Assembly: GCF_014196745.1 (NCBI RefSeq)
Contig: NZ_JACIEH010000002.1
Location: 248,383-312,382, forward strand
DNA length: 64,000 bases
DNA from: Sphingomonas kyeonggiensis
GTDB lineage: Bacteria; Pseudomonadota; Alphaproteobacteria; Sphingomonadales; Sphingomonadaceae
Direction of reading: 5' to 3'
Part shown: positions 17,726-26,638 of the stretch, piece after piece
Numbering within the stretch: position 1 is the stretch's first letter
Layout of the letters: each line of letters starts with the position of its first letter
Translations under genes and position numbers: made by a program
Notes under the pieces: generated by a model
Told to the model about the DNA's origin: nothing
Seen by the model: only the letters and a program-made list of their open reading frames with translations
Databases searched by the model: none

Positions 17726-17878
17726 TCAGTCCTTGTTGCGCCGCTCCTCGGCTTCTTCCTCGACGCGACTCCAGAAATTGTCGCGGATCTGGAAGTGGAT
17801 GAAGGCGACTCCGGTCAGCAGCGCGCCCAGCGCCTGCCAATATTCGCGGGTGAAGAAGCTGCGGAAATAGTCGCGCAC
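17726..17878 (-). CDS. Small hypothetical protein (50 residues)
   Basis: Reads VRDYFRSFFTREYWQALGAL, then a short hydrophobic run (LLTGVAFIHF) and a charged tail rich in E and R. A GGAAGGG ribosome site precedes the GTG. A TTG six codons upstream is also in frame and directly follows a stop. It begins 14 bases after the YkvA-type gene on the same strand, so they are probably co-transcribed. Family unknown; may be a one-helix membrane partner. Confidence 0.5.
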   Translation of the reverse strand: MRDYFRSFFTREYWQALGALLTGVAFIHFQIRDNFWSRVEEEAEERRNKD

Positions 17879-17892
17879 CGGCCGCCCTTCCG

Positions 17893-18267
17893 TCAATTAT
17901 ACTCGCTGGTCGCGACCACGCTCCAGATCAGCCAGGCGATGGCTACCCAGATCGCGACGATGATTGCCACGCCGGGCCAGCTGACCGGGCGCTGCGTCTC
18001 GATCTCGGCGCGGGCGCGGTGCTCGGCGAAGAGCGCCGGTGGGATCAGCTTCTCGAACAGCCAGACTCCCAGCGGAATGACGATCGCATCGTCGACCAGG
18101 CCGAGCACGGGAATGAAGTCCGGGATCAGGTCGATCGGCGAGAGCGCATAGGCAGCGACCAGCACGCCCACCAGCTTGGCGAGCCACGGCGTGCGCGGAT
18201 CGCGCACCGCGAACCAGATGGCGTGCGCTTCGGTGCGGATGCGATGGGCGAGCGAAGGGCCGGTCAT
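17893..18267 (-). CDS. YkvA-family (DUF1232) membrane protein
   Basis: 124 residues. The DUF1232 signature ALSPIDLIPDFIPVLGLVDD spans about residues 40-60, with a C-terminal membrane helix (GVAIIVAIWVAIAWLIWSVV). Members are small inner-membrane proteins of unknown function. The ATG at 18267 fits the usual N-terminus; the ribosome site is poor. Followed by a 50-residue protein on the same strand. Confidence 0.85.
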   Translation of the reverse strand: MTGPSLAHRIRTEAHAIWFAVRDPRTPWLAKLVGVLVAAYALSPIDLIPDFIPVLGLVDDAIVIPLGVWLFEKLIPPALFAEHRARAEIETQRPVSWPGVAIIVAIWVAIAWLIWSVVATSEYN

Positions 18268-18353
18268 GCGCTTGGCGTGACGCGGGCGGGGCTGGGGGTC
18301 AAGTGCAACCCCATCCGTCCGCGCGCCTTTCCCCACTCCGTCGTCCCCCACTC

Positions 18354-18434
18354 CGTCGTCCCGACGAAAGTCGGGATCTCGTGCGGCTCCTTCCCCGCGC
18401 CTTCGCCTGAGATCCCGGCTTTCGCCGGGATGAC
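18354..18434. repeat. REP-like palindrome, inverted pair
   Basis: Left unit CGTCCCGACGAAAGTCGGGA, right unit ending GCCGGGATGACG, about 35 bases between. Fills the gap between two minus-strand genes. Confidence 0.8.
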
Positions 18435-18449
18435 GATTGTGTTGGGGTG

Positions 18450-18929
18450 CTAGGTCGCCGTCGTATCCACCACTGCGTGGCTGCCTTCCTCGTCGCCCTT
18501 GATCTTCCCGCCGAACAGCATCTTGACCACGCCGCTGACCGACATGTCGGTCTCCCACAGCTCGGCGCTGTCGATGTCGAAGCGGAGCAGGGCCAGGTTC
18601 GGATCGTCCTTGCCGCCCGGAAACCAGGCCTCGACCTGTTTGTTCCAGAGCTTGTCGATCTGGGCGAAGTCGTTGTCGATGCGCAGATTGCCGTCGAGGC
18701 AGGCGAAATAGTCGTGCCCCTTGGCGATGAAATGCGCCATCGCGCGGCCGCCCGGCGCCAGGCGATTGTCCTTGCCGGTGAAGAAGAACAGCGTGTCGAC
18801 CTGATCCTCGTCGAGCTGGGCGGTGAGCGGGATGTGGTGCTGGTCGCTGTCCATCAGCCCGATCATCACGAACGGGCTGTCGGCCAGCTTCTTCCAGAGA
18901 TGCTGCTTGAGCTGGGCGGTGTCGGTCAC
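18450..18929 (-). CDS. Pyridoxamine 5'-phosphate oxidase-like (general stress protein 26 type)
   Basis: 159 residues from a GTG that follows GAGGAG. Split-barrel flavin-binding fold: FVMIGLMDSDQHHIPLTAQL, the strand TLFFFTGKDN, and WFPGGKDDPNLALLRF. This resembles the stress-protein 26 branch of the PNPOx-like superfamily, which binds FMN or FAD; reaction unknown, and not a vitamin B6 enzyme as such. It lies 43 bp after the glucokinase-like gene on the same strand, so a shared transcript is possible. The ORF extension upstream to an ATG lacks a ribosome site. Confidence 0.8.
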   Translation of the reverse strand: MTDTAQLKQHLWKKLADSPFVMIGLMDSDQHHIPLTAQLDEDQVDTLFFFTGKDNRLAPGGRAMAHFIAKGHDYFACLDGNLRIDNDFAQIDKLWNKQVEAWFPGGKDDPNLALLRFDIDSAELWETDMSVSGVVKMLFGGKIKGDEEGSHAVVDTTAT

Positions 18930-18972
18930 GATGCTCTCCTCGGGCTGTGCCGGGAAGAACAAGCGGGCCGTG

Positions 18973-19923
18973 TCAGGCGTTCCCGTATGCCGCAGCCGCG
19001 CCGATCAGCTCGAGATCGTTGCGGTTGACCAGCACCACCGGCACTTCGGAAAGTTGGCGCCGGAAAGCGGCCTTGCCCTCCATCCGCCGGCGGAAGCCGG
19101 GGTCCATCAGGTGGGGGTGCAGCGCGCGACTGATCGCGCCGGTGAGATAGACGCCGTCCCAGGCGCCGAAGGCAAGCGCGAGGTCGCCGGCGAAGCTGCC
19201 GAGATGCTCGACGAACATGCGGACCACCGCGGCGGAGACGGCGTCGCGGCCCACATGGCGGGTGACTTCCTCGGGGGAGGCGGGCTTGGCGCCGCCCGAC
19301 AGCGCCTCATAGGCGAGGCAAAGGCCTGGCGCACTGATCAGCGTCTCGACATCGAGGGAAACACCGCGGGTGCGGCAGAAATCGGCGAACTTGCGCTCGT
19401 CCGGCGTCGCGGGGGCGAAAGCCATGTGCCCCGCCTCGCTCTGCACCGGGACGAGGCGTCCGTTCGAAGTGATCAGCGCGGCGACACCGAGGCCAGTGCC
19501 CGTGCCGATCACCACATAATTGCCGCCGGGCTCGACCGGGCGGGGCGGCGGGCCGTGCAGCGCGGTGAAGGCGCTGAGGGACAGGGTGGTGAGGGCCAGC
19601 GCGTTGGCGGCGCATTCGTTGAGCGCGCGAGGCGGGGCGCGCAGCACTGCCTCCACGCCCGAGAGCGAGATGTACCAGCGGCTGCCGGTGAGGTTGATCA
19701 GGTCGCCCCGGGCCGCGCCCGCCACCGCGAGCACGCTCGGCAATCGCGCATCCTGCAGGCCGAGCCCGCTGAGATAGGAGACCAGCGCACTGGTGAAGGT
19801 GGGATGTTCGCTGGTCGAGAAGCGGCGGATGTCGCGCGGGGCCATCCCCGCATCGCCGCCGGTCAGCCCGAATCGCACCGATTGGCGGCCGATATCGGCC
19901 ACCAAAGCCAAGTCCTCGCCCAT
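18973..19923 (-). CDS. Glucokinase-like protein with altered active-site motifs
   Basis: 316 residues, the length of bacterial Glk. Fold signatures: LVADIGRQSVRFGL at 7-20, adenosine-side loop GTGTGLGV at 140-147, and EAGHMAFAP at 163-171. Two key motifs differ from typical Glk: the phosphate loop DIGGTNxR is DIGRQSVR here, and the catalytic-Asp segment NDFxA reads NECAA (E103 in place of Asp). It could be a weak or altered sugar kinase, or a sugar-sensing relative. The ATG follows AGAGGGG. A LacI-type palindrome lies 45 bp upstream, consistent with sugar-dependent control. Confidence 0.8.
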   Translation of the reverse strand: MGEDLALVADIGRQSVRFGLTGGDAGMAPRDIRRFSTSEHPTFTSALVSYLSGLGLQDARLPSVLAVAGAARGDLINLTGSRWYISLSGVEAVLRAPPRALNECAANALALTTLSLSAFTALHGPPPRPVEPGGNYVVIGTGTGLGVAALITSNGRLVPVQSEAGHMAFAPATPDERKFADFCRTRGVSLDVETLISAPGLCLAYEALSGGAKPASPEEVTRHVGRDAVSAAVVRMFVEHLGSFAGDLALAFGAWDGVYLTGAISRALHPHLMDPGFRRRMEGKAAFRRQLSEVPVVLVNRNDLELIGAAAAYGNA

Positions 19924-20222
19924 GGGCACCCCTCTCTTGCCGGCCGCGCTTTGCGTGGTCCGAAGATTGTTATCGCTAACAGTTGTTACAGAAACAATAA
20001 GCGGTTCGCGATTGGCAGCGTTGTCAGGGAAGGTGCGCGAAGATGGCGGGTAGTGCAAGCGGCTTTGTTACATCAGGCGTTACAGTGCGGACGCGGTGTT
20101 CACCCGCTTTTCTTTGCTGATTGAGACGTATCCATTTCGGGCCAGTCTCGCAGCACGCCAGTGCTACGCATGTAGGTTTCACTGCGGCGGCAATCCCGCC
20201 GCCGGAACAGAAAGGTGAACCT
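19924..20222. other. Spacer upstream of the glucokinase-like gene and small peptide
   Basis: 299 bp, AT-richer than its neighbours. Contains the LacI-type palindrome at 19968 and, toward the right, the leader of the 30-residue peptide. No other gene seen. Confidence 0.4.
19968..19981. promoter_or_regulatory. LacI-family-type operator
   Basis: TGTTATCGCTAACA, a near-perfect palindrome with the central CG step of LacI/GalR operators, about 45 bp before the glucokinase-like start. Confidence 0.6.
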
Positions 20223-20315
20223 ATGTCATTCGCCGATCTGTGCCTGTTCCTGGGCGTCTTGTTCGCCTTTGCGACTCTGGTCGTGAAGGCGATCGAGGTG
20301 GCCCGAAGGAAATAG
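20223..20315 (+). CDS. Small hydrophobic peptide (30 residues)
   Basis: MSFADLCLFLGVLFAFATLV followed by VKAIEVARRK: one membrane helix with a basic C-terminal end. A good ribosome site (AAAGGTGA) precedes the ATG. Size and layout resemble short holin-like or type I toxin peptides, but no sequence family is recognised and no antisense RNA can be shown. A strong hairpin follows at 20360. About 170 bp downstream the leader GAAAGG...CCTATGTCAT recurs before another ATG, suggesting a partial duplication. Confidence 0.5.
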   Translation: MSFADLCLFLGVLFAFATLVVKAIEVARRK

Positions 20316-20359
20316 GGACACGGGCGGGGCTCGAGCTGACACTCGGGCCCCAAACGTTT

Positions 20360-20389
20360 GAGCCCCGGTTGCTGACACAACCGGGGCTC
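20360..20389. terminator. Strong hairpin, probable bidirectional terminator
   Basis: GAGCCCCGGTT and AACCGGGGCTC form an 11-bp perfect stem with an 8-base loop between the small peptide gene and the convergent thiolase gene. There is no T-run on the plus side. Confidence 0.65.
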
Positions 20390-20460
20390 ACAGAAAGGCG
20401 CCTATGTCATCGCCTGCCAGTTACATACCATGGCGGGCATTGACCTTCAATGAAGGGCGA

Positions 20461-21639
20461 TCACAGCACCTCGAACAGGCCGGCCGCACCCATGCCGCCG
20501 CCGATGCACATCGTGACGACGACATACTTCGCGCCGCGACGCTTGCCTTCGATCAGCGCGTGGCCGGTCATGCGGGCGCCCGACATGCCGTACGGGTGGC
20601 CGATCGAGATCGCGCCGCCATTGACGTTGAGCAGCTCGTTCGGGATGCCGAGCTGGTCCTGGCAATAGAGCACCTGCACCGCGAAAGCCTCGTTGAGCTC
20701 CCACAGGCCGATATCGTCCATCTTGAGGTTGTAGCGCTCGAGCAGCTTCGGGATCGCGAAGACCGGGCCGATGCCCATCTCGTCCGGCTTGGTGCCGGCG
20801 ACGGCCATGCCGACATAGCGGCCGAGCGGCTGGAGGCCGCGCTTCTCGGCCAGCTTCTCCTCCATCAGGACCGAGGCCGAGGAGCCGTCCGACAGCTGCG
20901 AGGCGTTGCCGGCGGTGATGGTGCCGTTCGGCAGCACCGGATTGAGCGCCTGCAGGCCCTCGATCGTGGTGTCTGCGCGGTTGCCCTCGTCCTTGGTGAG
21001 GGTGATCTCCTTCTGGGAGACTTCCTTGGTCTCCTTGTTGACGACGTTCATCGTCGCGGTGACCGGCACGATCTCGTCATCGAACTTGCCGGCGGCCTGG
21101 GCCGCTGCGGTGCGCTGCTGCGACTGGAGCGAATAGGCGTCCATCCGGTCGCGGCCGATGCCGTAGCGCGACGCGACGACTTCGGCGGTCTGCAGCATCG
21201 GCATGTAGATGTCGCCGTGCATCGCGAGCAGCTCGCGATCGGGTTCGACGCGCATCGCCGGGGTCTGGACGAGCGAGATCGACTCGAGGCCACCGCCGAT
21301 GGCGATGTCCATATTGTCGACGATGATCTCCTTGGCGGCGGTGGCGATCGCCATCAGGCCCGAAGCGCACTGGCGATCGACCGACATGCCGGCGACCGAG
21401 ACGGGCAGGCCGGCGCGCAGCAGCGCGGTGCGGGCGATGTTGCCGGCAGTGCTGCCCTGCTGGAGCGCGGCGCCGAACACGACGTCCTGCACTTCCGCCG
21501 GATCGATCTTGGCGCGCTCGACCGCCGCGCGGATCGCATGGGCGCCGAGCGTCGGCGCCGGCGTGGCGTTGAACGCACCACGATAGGCGCGGCCGATGCC
21601 GGTGCGGGCGGTCGAGACGATGACTGCGGAGCGAGACAT
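20461..21639 (-). CDS. Acetyl-CoA C-acyltransferase (thiolase)
   Basis: 392 residues; degradative or biosynthetic thiolase that cleaves or forms 3-ketoacyl-CoA. Nucleophile C91 in DRQCASGL, catalytic His in [10 protein letters not shown], and second Cys in [12 protein letters not shown] are all present. The ELNEAFA block is typical of the family. Which chain length it prefers cannot be told; next to it lies a MaoC hydratase, so a role in fatty-acid or PHA-monomer metabolism is likely. AGAAGGAA precedes the ATG. Confidence 0.94.
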   Translation of the reverse strand: MSRSAVIVSTARTGIGRAYRGAFNATPAPTLGAHAIRAAVERAKIDPAEVQDVVFGAALQQGSTAGNIARTALLRAGLPVSVAGMSVDRQCASGLMAIATAAKEIIVDNMDIAIGGGLESISLVQTPAMRVEPDRELLAMHGDIYMPMLQTAEVVASRYGIGRDRMDAYSLQSQQRTAAAQAAGKFDDEIVPVTATMNVVNKETKEVSQKEITLTKDEGNRADTTIEGLQALNPVLPNGTITAGNASQLSDGSSASVLMEEKLAEKRGLQPLGRYVGMAVAGTKPDEMGIGPVFAIPKLLERYNLKMDDIGLWELNEAFAVQVLYCQDQLGIPNELLNVNGGAISIGHPYGMSGARMTGHALIEGKRRGAKYVVVTMCIGGGMGAAGLFEVL

Positions 21640-21661
21640 GGTGTTTCCTTCTCTTGGGATC

Positions 21662-22117
21662 TCAAACGTAGACGAGCGCGATCCACTCGGCGACCAAAGC
21701 GGGTTTTTCCTCGCCTTCGATCTCGAGGGAATATTCCTGGACCTGCTCCCAGACGCCCGGCTTGCGCTCGGTGAACTTGAGCAGCTTGAACCGGCCGCGG
21801 ACGCGCTTGCCCGAGCGTACCGGCTGCATGAAACGGACTTTGTTGCCGCCGTAATTGACCCCCATCTTCACGCCTTCGATGGCGGGCGTATCGGTGCGGG
21901 CGGCGAGCATCGGCATCAGCGAGAGCGACAGGAATCCGTGCGCGATCGTGCCGCCGAACGGCGTCTGCGCCGCACGGACCGGGTCGACATGGATGAACTG
22001 ATGATCGCCGGTCGCCTCGGCGAACTGATCGATCATGGTCTGGGTGACTTCCACCCAGTCGGACACCCGTTCGGAGCCGATGCTATCGACCATCTGCTGC
22101 ACGGTGATCGTCGCCAA
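21662..22117 (-). CDS. MaoC-family (R)-enoyl-CoA hydratase
   Basis: 151 residues with the suggested TTG start. Hotdog fold with the hydratase-2 motif [18 protein letters not shown] and [13 protein letters not shown], where the D and H in the GDxxxxH pattern are catalytic. It would hydrate trans-2-enoyl-CoA to (R)-3-hydroxyacyl-CoA. GAGAGG lies 9 bases before the TTG at 22117; an ATG at 22150 is a less likely alternative start. It precedes the thiolase by 22 bp on the same strand, a likely operon. Confidence 0.85.
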   Translation of the reverse strand: MATITVQQMVDSIGSERVSDWVEVTQTMIDQFAEATGDHQFIHVDPVRAAQTPFGGTIAHGFLSLSLMPMLAARTDTPAIEGVKMGVNYGGNKVRFMQPVRSGKRVRGRFKLLKFTERKPGVWEQVQEYSLEIEGEEKPALVAEWIALVYV

Positions 22118-22311
22118 GATAGCGGTCCTCTCGCCTGTTCTCGGCACCATCTAGTGGCGGGGCAGGGGCTCCCGCAAGCCTCGCCCGACCGGAAATTTGA
22201 AAGGCACGACTGACGTAGCGTCCGCTACCCGATGTTTCAGGCCATTCCGGCCGGACCCGATGTTCGAATCTCCGATTCGGCCGATTCGGCCGGCGCGCGG
22301 AACGGCTATGC

Positions 22312-22686
22312 TCAGCGGCTGTGGACGTGGAGGATGTTGCCGTCCGGGTCGCGGAACCAGATCACGCGGAAATCGCCCTTGCGGTGCACGCCGCCGGCGA
22401 CGCTGTCGAAGCCGTCGGGATATTCGTCCAGCGTCACGCCCCTGGCCTGCAGCGCCGTGGCGATCGCCTCCAGTTCGTCGCCGACGCCCCAGAGCACGGC
22501 ATTGGCCCGGTTGGTGCCGGCATAGTCGCTCAGATAGATGTTGAGCTGCGTATTGCCGGTGCCGAAGACGAAGCCGTTGCCGTGGTCCTCGAGCAGCGGC
22601 AGGCCGAGCGTGCCTTCGTAAAAGGCGCGGGCAACCGCCAGGTCGCGGCACGGGATGATGGCCGACGAGGCATGGTCCTTGAACAT
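22312..22686 (-). CDS. VOC-superfamily (glyoxalase-like) protein
   Basis: 124 residues. Two beta-alpha-beta-beta-beta halves: SSAIIPCRDLAVARAFYEGT at the start and FRDPDGNILHVHS at the end, typical of single-domain VOC proteins that bind a metal. Substrate unknown; glyoxalase I, antibiotic resistance and dioxygenase branches share this fold. AAGGAG precedes the ATG. Alone between other genes. Confidence 0.85.
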   Translation of the reverse strand: MFKDHASSAIIPCRDLAVARAFYEGTLGLPLLEDHGNGFVFGTGNTQLNIYLSDYAGTNRANAVLWGVGDELEAIATALQARGVTLDEYPDGFDSVAGGVHRKGDFRVIWFRDPDGNILHVHSR

Positions 22687-22781
22687 TGCGGGTCTCCTTT
22701 TCTCGCCCCCGCATAGTCGGCGGCGCCGGGCCGCGAATGCCGTGTCCGGGTAGGTCCGCGCTCCCGCTTTCGCGGGAGGGC

Positions 22782-23936
22782 TCAGGCCTTCACCTCCTCC
22801 GGATAGGGCAGGATGAACTTGCCGTCCGGCGCGGCGGTGTAGCTGGTCTGGGTGGGGTAGGGGATCGAGATGCCTTCCGCGGCGAATTTGCGCAGGATCG
22901 CAAAGATGATCCTGTCGCGCACCTGCTGGGCGTGCGGCACGTCGTCCCCTTCGACGTCGAACTCGATCACGAAGTCGATGGAGCTGGCGCCGAACCCCTC
23001 GGTGCTGGCGCGCGACAGGGTGCCGCCGGCCGTCTCGACGATCTCCTTGAACATCGCGGGCAGCGCCTCGAGCTTCTCGACGGGAGTCTCATAGGCGACG
23101 CCGATCGGCAGCTTGGTGCGGGTGTGGTGGCGCAGCGACAGGTTCTCGATCAGCTTGTCGAGCAGCTGCTTGTTCGAGAAGACCAGCTCCTCGCCGACGA
23201 ACGAGCGGATGCGCGTGCTCATCAGGCCGATCGACACGACGGTGCCGCTGTTGCGGTCGAAGCGGATCTTGTCGCCGACGCGGAAGGGGCGGTCGAACAA
23301 TATCGTCAGCGCGGCGAAGAGGTTGGCGAAGATGCCCTGGGCGGCGAGACCGATGGCGATGCCGCCGACGCCGAGGCCGGCGATCAGGCCGGTGACGTTG
23401 ACGCCCAGATTGCCGAGCACCATCACCGCGGCGATCGCGAACAGCACCACGGTGATCAGGATGCGGATGATGCCGAGCGCGCTGGCCAGGCCCGAGCCGT
23501 GATAATTGTCGGCGGACGTCTTGTGCTCGATCGCGCCGAAGATCAGCTCGCGCAGCCAGATCGCGCACTGGAAGGCGGCCGAGATGGTGAAGAGGAACTC
23601 GACCGTGCTCTCGACCATCTGCGGCGGGCCGGCATAGCCGGTGACCAGGCGGATCGAGGTCATCAGGATGAAGAAGTTGCCGGTCTTCGAGATCGCGCGG
23701 CCGATGATCGCGTACCAGTTGGCGACGCCTTCGCCCTTCCTGCACAGCCGCGCGCCCCAGCCCTTGATCGCGTGGAGCAGGAAGAAGACCGCGATGGCGA
23801 CGCCCGCGGCGATCAGGATCTGCAGCCAGTGCGACTGTGCCCAGGTCCAGCTGTCATTGGCGAAGGTCTCGGCCTGAATCTGAAGGTCCTCGCTCTTGGG
23901 GAAACCGGCGGCGTTGCGATTGGTGGGTGTCGTCAT
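22782..23936 (-). CDS. MscS-family mechanosensitive channel
   Basis: 384 residues. Four hydrophobic stretches, the last being the pore helix (VTGLIAGLGVGGIAIGLAAQ) with its Gly/Ala packing pattern, followed by the beta domain (FRVGDKIRF, SIGLMSTRIRSF) and the C-terminal alpha-beta domain. Releases solutes on membrane tension. The ATG overlaps the end of the topoisomerase IB gene by four bases, which fixes the start; earlier in-frame sequence is the antisense shadow of that gene. Confidence 0.93.
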   Translation of the reverse strand: MTTPTNRNAAGFPKSEDLQIQAETFANDSWTWAQSHWLQILIAAGVAIAVFFLLHAIKGWGARLCRKGEGVANWYAIIGRAISKTGNFFILMTSIRLVTGYAGPPQMVESTVEFLFTISAAFQCAIWLRELIFGAIEHKTSADNYHGSGLASALGIIRILITVVLFAIAAVMVLGNLGVNVTGLIAGLGVGGIAIGLAAQGIFANLFAALTILFDRPFRVGDKIRFDRNSGTVVSIGLMSTRIRSFVGEELVFSNKQLLDKLIENLSLRHHTRTKLPIGVAYETPVEKLEALPAMFKEIVETAGGTLSRASTEGFGASSIDFVIEFDVEGDDVPHAQQVRDRIIFAILRKFAAEGISIPYPTQTSYTAAPDGKFILPYPEEVKA

Positions 23937-24949
23937 GCAGCTTTCTTGGGTTGGCAGGCGGCATTGCCCTCGAGCAGGGCGATCAGTCCGCGTTCGTAAC
24001 GATTGAGCCAGCGCGTGGCACGCGGCAAGTGGAGATCCGCGCGCCACGCCGCCTGGGCTTCGCGATCCCTGGTCAGGTCGATCAGCGCGGGGTGGACATA
24101 GGATTTGCGGGCGATGGCGGGGGTGTTGCCCAGCGCTTCGGTTACTGGCTCGAGCATCGCCTTGAGGCCGACATGGCCGTCCCCGCGCGCCAATGCCTGG
24201 AAGGCGAGGACGCTGGCGCCCCAGGTGCGGAAATGCTTGGCGGTGAAATCCTCGTGCGTGGCTTCGCGGATATAGGCGTTGACGTCGGTCGAGGTGACCG
24301 GATGCGCTTCGCCAGCATCGTCTAGCCAGCGGAACAGGTGCTGGCCGGGCAGGTCCTGGCACTTTCTGACGAAGCGGCTGAGCGAGCCGTCGGTGATGCT
24401 GAGCACGCGCAGCTTGCCCGACTTGGCGCGGAACTGGAGGCGGAGCGTCTGGCCCTTCACCTGCGCATGGCGCTTGCGCAGCGTGGTGGCGCCGAAGCTC
24501 TTGTTCGCCTGGACATATTGCTCGTTGCCGACGCGGATGCTGCCGAGATCGAGCAGGCGGATGACGGCGGCGACGGCCTTTTCCTTGCACAGGCCGCGCA
24601 GCTTGAGGTCGTGCTCGACCCTGGCGCGGAGCTTCGCCAGATGCTGGCCGAAGCTGGCGCAGCGATCATATTTCGCGGCCTCCTGCGCCTCGCGGAAACC
24701 GGTGTGGTAGCGATATTGCTTGCGGCCCTTCTCGTCATAGCCGGTCGCCTGGATATGGCCGCGCGGGTCGGGGCAGAACCAGGCGTCGTGATAGGCCGGC
24801 GGCAGGCCGATCGCGTTGAGGCGGTCGATCGCGTCGCGGTCCTTGATCCGCGTGCCCTCCGCGTCCCAATAGCCCCAGCCATGGCGCACCTTGCGCCGGG
24901 TGATGCCGGCCTGCTGGTCGTCGACATAGACGATGTCGGTACTTGGCAT
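23933..24949 (-). CDS. DNA topoisomerase IB (poxvirus-like)
   Basis: 338 residues; relaxes supercoils by a 3'-phosphotyrosine nick. Conserved blocks: IRVGNEQY, KHFRTWGASVLA with the catalytic Arg and its helix, and the nucleophile Tyr in KSYVHPAL. The length is that of the small bacterial enzymes related to poxvirus topoisomerase. GAGGAGG precedes the ATG. It is coupled to the MscS channel by an ATGA overlap. Confidence 0.93.
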   Translation of the reverse strand: MPSTDIVYVDDQQAGITRRKVRHGWGYWDAEGTRIKDRDAIDRLNAIGLPPAYHDAWFCPDPRGHIQATGYDEKGRKQYRYHTGFREAQEAAKYDRCASFGQHLAKLRARVEHDLKLRGLCKEKAVAAVIRLLDLGSIRVGNEQYVQANKSFGATTLRKRHAQVKGQTLRLQFRAKSGKLRVLSITDGSLSRFVRKCQDLPGQHLFRWLDDAGEAHPVTSTDVNAYIREATHEDFTAKHFRTWGASVLAFQALARGDGHVGLKAMLEPVTEALGNTPAIARKSYVHPALIDLTRDREAQAAWRADLHLPRATRWLNRYERGLIALLEGNAACQPKKAA

Positions 24950-25050
24950 GGTCCTCCTCGCTATGGCCCGGTCAATGCGCGGGCCATCGCTTCGTTCCGG
25001 AACCGGTCGGCGGGAGGCCGGTTCAGCGGGAGCAATCGAGGAGCCTTGCC

Positions 25051-25602
25051 ATGACCGATCTCTCTCATGTCCGCGTGCTGATGATGGCCACCAACGGCTT
25101 CGAGCAGGACGAGCTGATGCTGCCGCGTCAGGCGCTGATCGATGCCGGGGCGCAGGTGACGCTGGCCGCGCTCGATACCAGGCCGATCACCGGCGAGAAG
25201 GGTGGCGAGAAGGGCGAGAGCATCACGCCGGACACCACGGTCGACGAAGTGGATACCGACAATTACGACGCGCTGGTGCTGCCCGGCGGGGTGGCCAATC
25301 CGGACAAGCTCCGGATCAACGCCCGGGCGGTGGAGATCGTCGGCGAGTTCATGGACGACGAGAAGCTGGTCGCGGCGATCTGCCATGCGCCGTGGCTGCT
25401 GGTCGAGGCCGATGTGGTCGACGGGCGCGAGGTGACCGGCTGGCCTTCGGTGCGCACCGACCTGGAGAATGCCGGCGCCGAGGTGGTCGACCGCGACGTG
25501 GTGATCGACGAGAATTTGATCACCAGCCGCAAGCCGGACGACATTCCCGCGTTCAACCGCGCGGTGATCGAAGCGCTTCGGAAGGTGCCGGTCGAAGCCT
25601 GA
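25051..25602 (+). CDS. DJ-1/PfpI-family protein (type 1 glutamine amidotransferase-like)
   Basis: 183 residues. Nucleophile elbow AAICHAPWLL with C111 and the acidic partner in NGFEQDE (E18 region). Family members act as stress-linked deglycases, chaperones or proteases; the PfpI branch (VRVLMMATNGFEQDEL) is the closest by eye. GAGGAG precedes the ATG. Its last 50 bp overlap the end of the convergent acyltransferase gene. Confidence 0.9.
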   Translation: MTDLSHVRVLMMATNGFEQDELMLPRQALIDAGAQVTLAALDTRPITGEKGGEKGESITPDTTVDEVDTDNYDALVLPGGVANPDKLRINARAVEIVGEFMDDEKLVAAICHAPWLLVEADVVDGREVTGWPSVRTDLENAGAEVVDRDVVIDENLITSRKPDDIPAFNRAVIEALRKVPVEA

Positions 25603-26638
25603 TGCCGTTGACCAGGCGCTGCGCCGGGCGTTCGACCAGATGGTAGAGCGCCACCGAGGCGAGCAGCACCAGGGCGAGGAAGCCGATCACCAGAGGCCAG
25701 GGCACGGCATGGGTGTCGCGGACAAAGGCCAGCTTGAAGGCGAACCAGAGCAGATAATGCGACAGGTAGGTCGCGTAGCTGATCTCGCCGAGATAGTGGA
25801 GCGGCGCGGCCTCCAGCGGGTTGCCCTTGCGCGCCGAAGTCAGCGCCAGTGCGAGCAGCAGCGCGGCGAACAGGGCGGGCGCGGCCAGGGTCTCGGGCAG
25901 GCCGAGCGCCCAGCCGGCGGCGAAGGCCAGGGCAAGCGCGCCGCTGCCCAGCGCGGGGACGCGCCAGGCGTCGCGCCAGCGCAGCCATAGCGCCGCGACC
26001 GCAGTGCCGGCGGCGAATTCGAGCAGGCAGCGGATCAGGCCGAGGCTGGTGATCTCCTGCCCCAGCGCCCAGGCGCCGCGGCTGGCGAAGACGCCGTGCA
26101 GCAGGCCGAACAGCGCGGCGATGGCGGCGATCACCGCCCAGCTCGGTACCCGGCGCCAGTCGATGGCGAGGGCGAGCAGCGGGAAGAGCAGATAGGCGGC
26201 GAGCTCGCACGAGATCGACCAGGCCGGGTCGTTCCAGGTGAGATGCGGCGTGAAGCCCCAGTTCTGGAGCAGCAGGACGTGGAGCGGCAATTCGTGCCAG
26301 GGGAACTGGTCGCTGCCCCGGCCGGTCCACTCGAGCGCCGCGGCGATCGCCACGCCGAAGCCGAGCATGACGAGGTGGAGCGGCCAGACCCGGGCGACGC
26401 GGCGCTGGAGGAAGCCCGGCACCGCGGCGAGCCCGCCGCTGCGAATCCGCTCGCTCCAGGTCATCCAGATCACGAAACCCGAGAGCAGGAAGAAGAAATC
26501 GACCGCCAGGTAACCCTTGGCGAGCAGGTGCATCTCGGGATCGGGCAGACCGAGCGCGAAGCGGATGTGGAAGAACACCACGAACCAGGCCGCGATGCCG
26601 CGCACGCTGGTCAGCGCCTTGAGCTCGGGACCCTTCAC
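25553..26638 (-). CDS. Membrane acyltransferase (acyltransferase 3 family)
   Basis: 361 residues with about ten membrane helices. Opens with the family signature LTSVRGIAAWFVVFFHIRF containing the catalytic-type R and H, and the later LSGFVIWMTWSERI. Such proteins O-acetylate or otherwise acylate surface glycans. The GTG start overlaps the stop of the O-glycosylation ligase by four bases, so it is co-translated with it, which supports glycan modification as the role. C-terminal 50 bp overlap the DJ-1 gene. Confidence 0.9.
   Translation of the reverse strand: MKGPELKALTSVRGIAAWFVVFFHIRFALGLPDPEMHLLAKGYLAVDFFFLLSGFVIWMTWSERIRSGGLAAVPGFLQRRVARVWPLHLVMLGFGVAIAAALEWTGRGSDQFPWHELPLHVLLLQNWGFTPHLTWNDPAWSISCELAAYLLFPLLALAIDWRRVPSWAVIAAIAALFGLLHGVFASRGAWALGQEITSLGLIRCLLEFAAGTAVAALWLRWRDAWRVPALGSGALALAFAAGWALGLPETLAAPALFAALLLALALTSARKGNPLEAAPLHYLGEISYATYLSHYLLWFAFKLAFVRDTHAVPWPLVIGFLALVLLASVALYHLVERPAQRLVNGIRLRPAPSEALRSPRG

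Noticed and set aside
20404..21774. 456-codon plus ORF beginning at the duplicated leader
   Set aside because: After a few codons it runs antisense to the thiolase gene; only the leader copy is of interest.
22255..22290. GTTCGAATCTCC, resembling a tRNA T-arm
   Set aside because: No acceptor stem, D-arm or anticodon arm can be folded around it.
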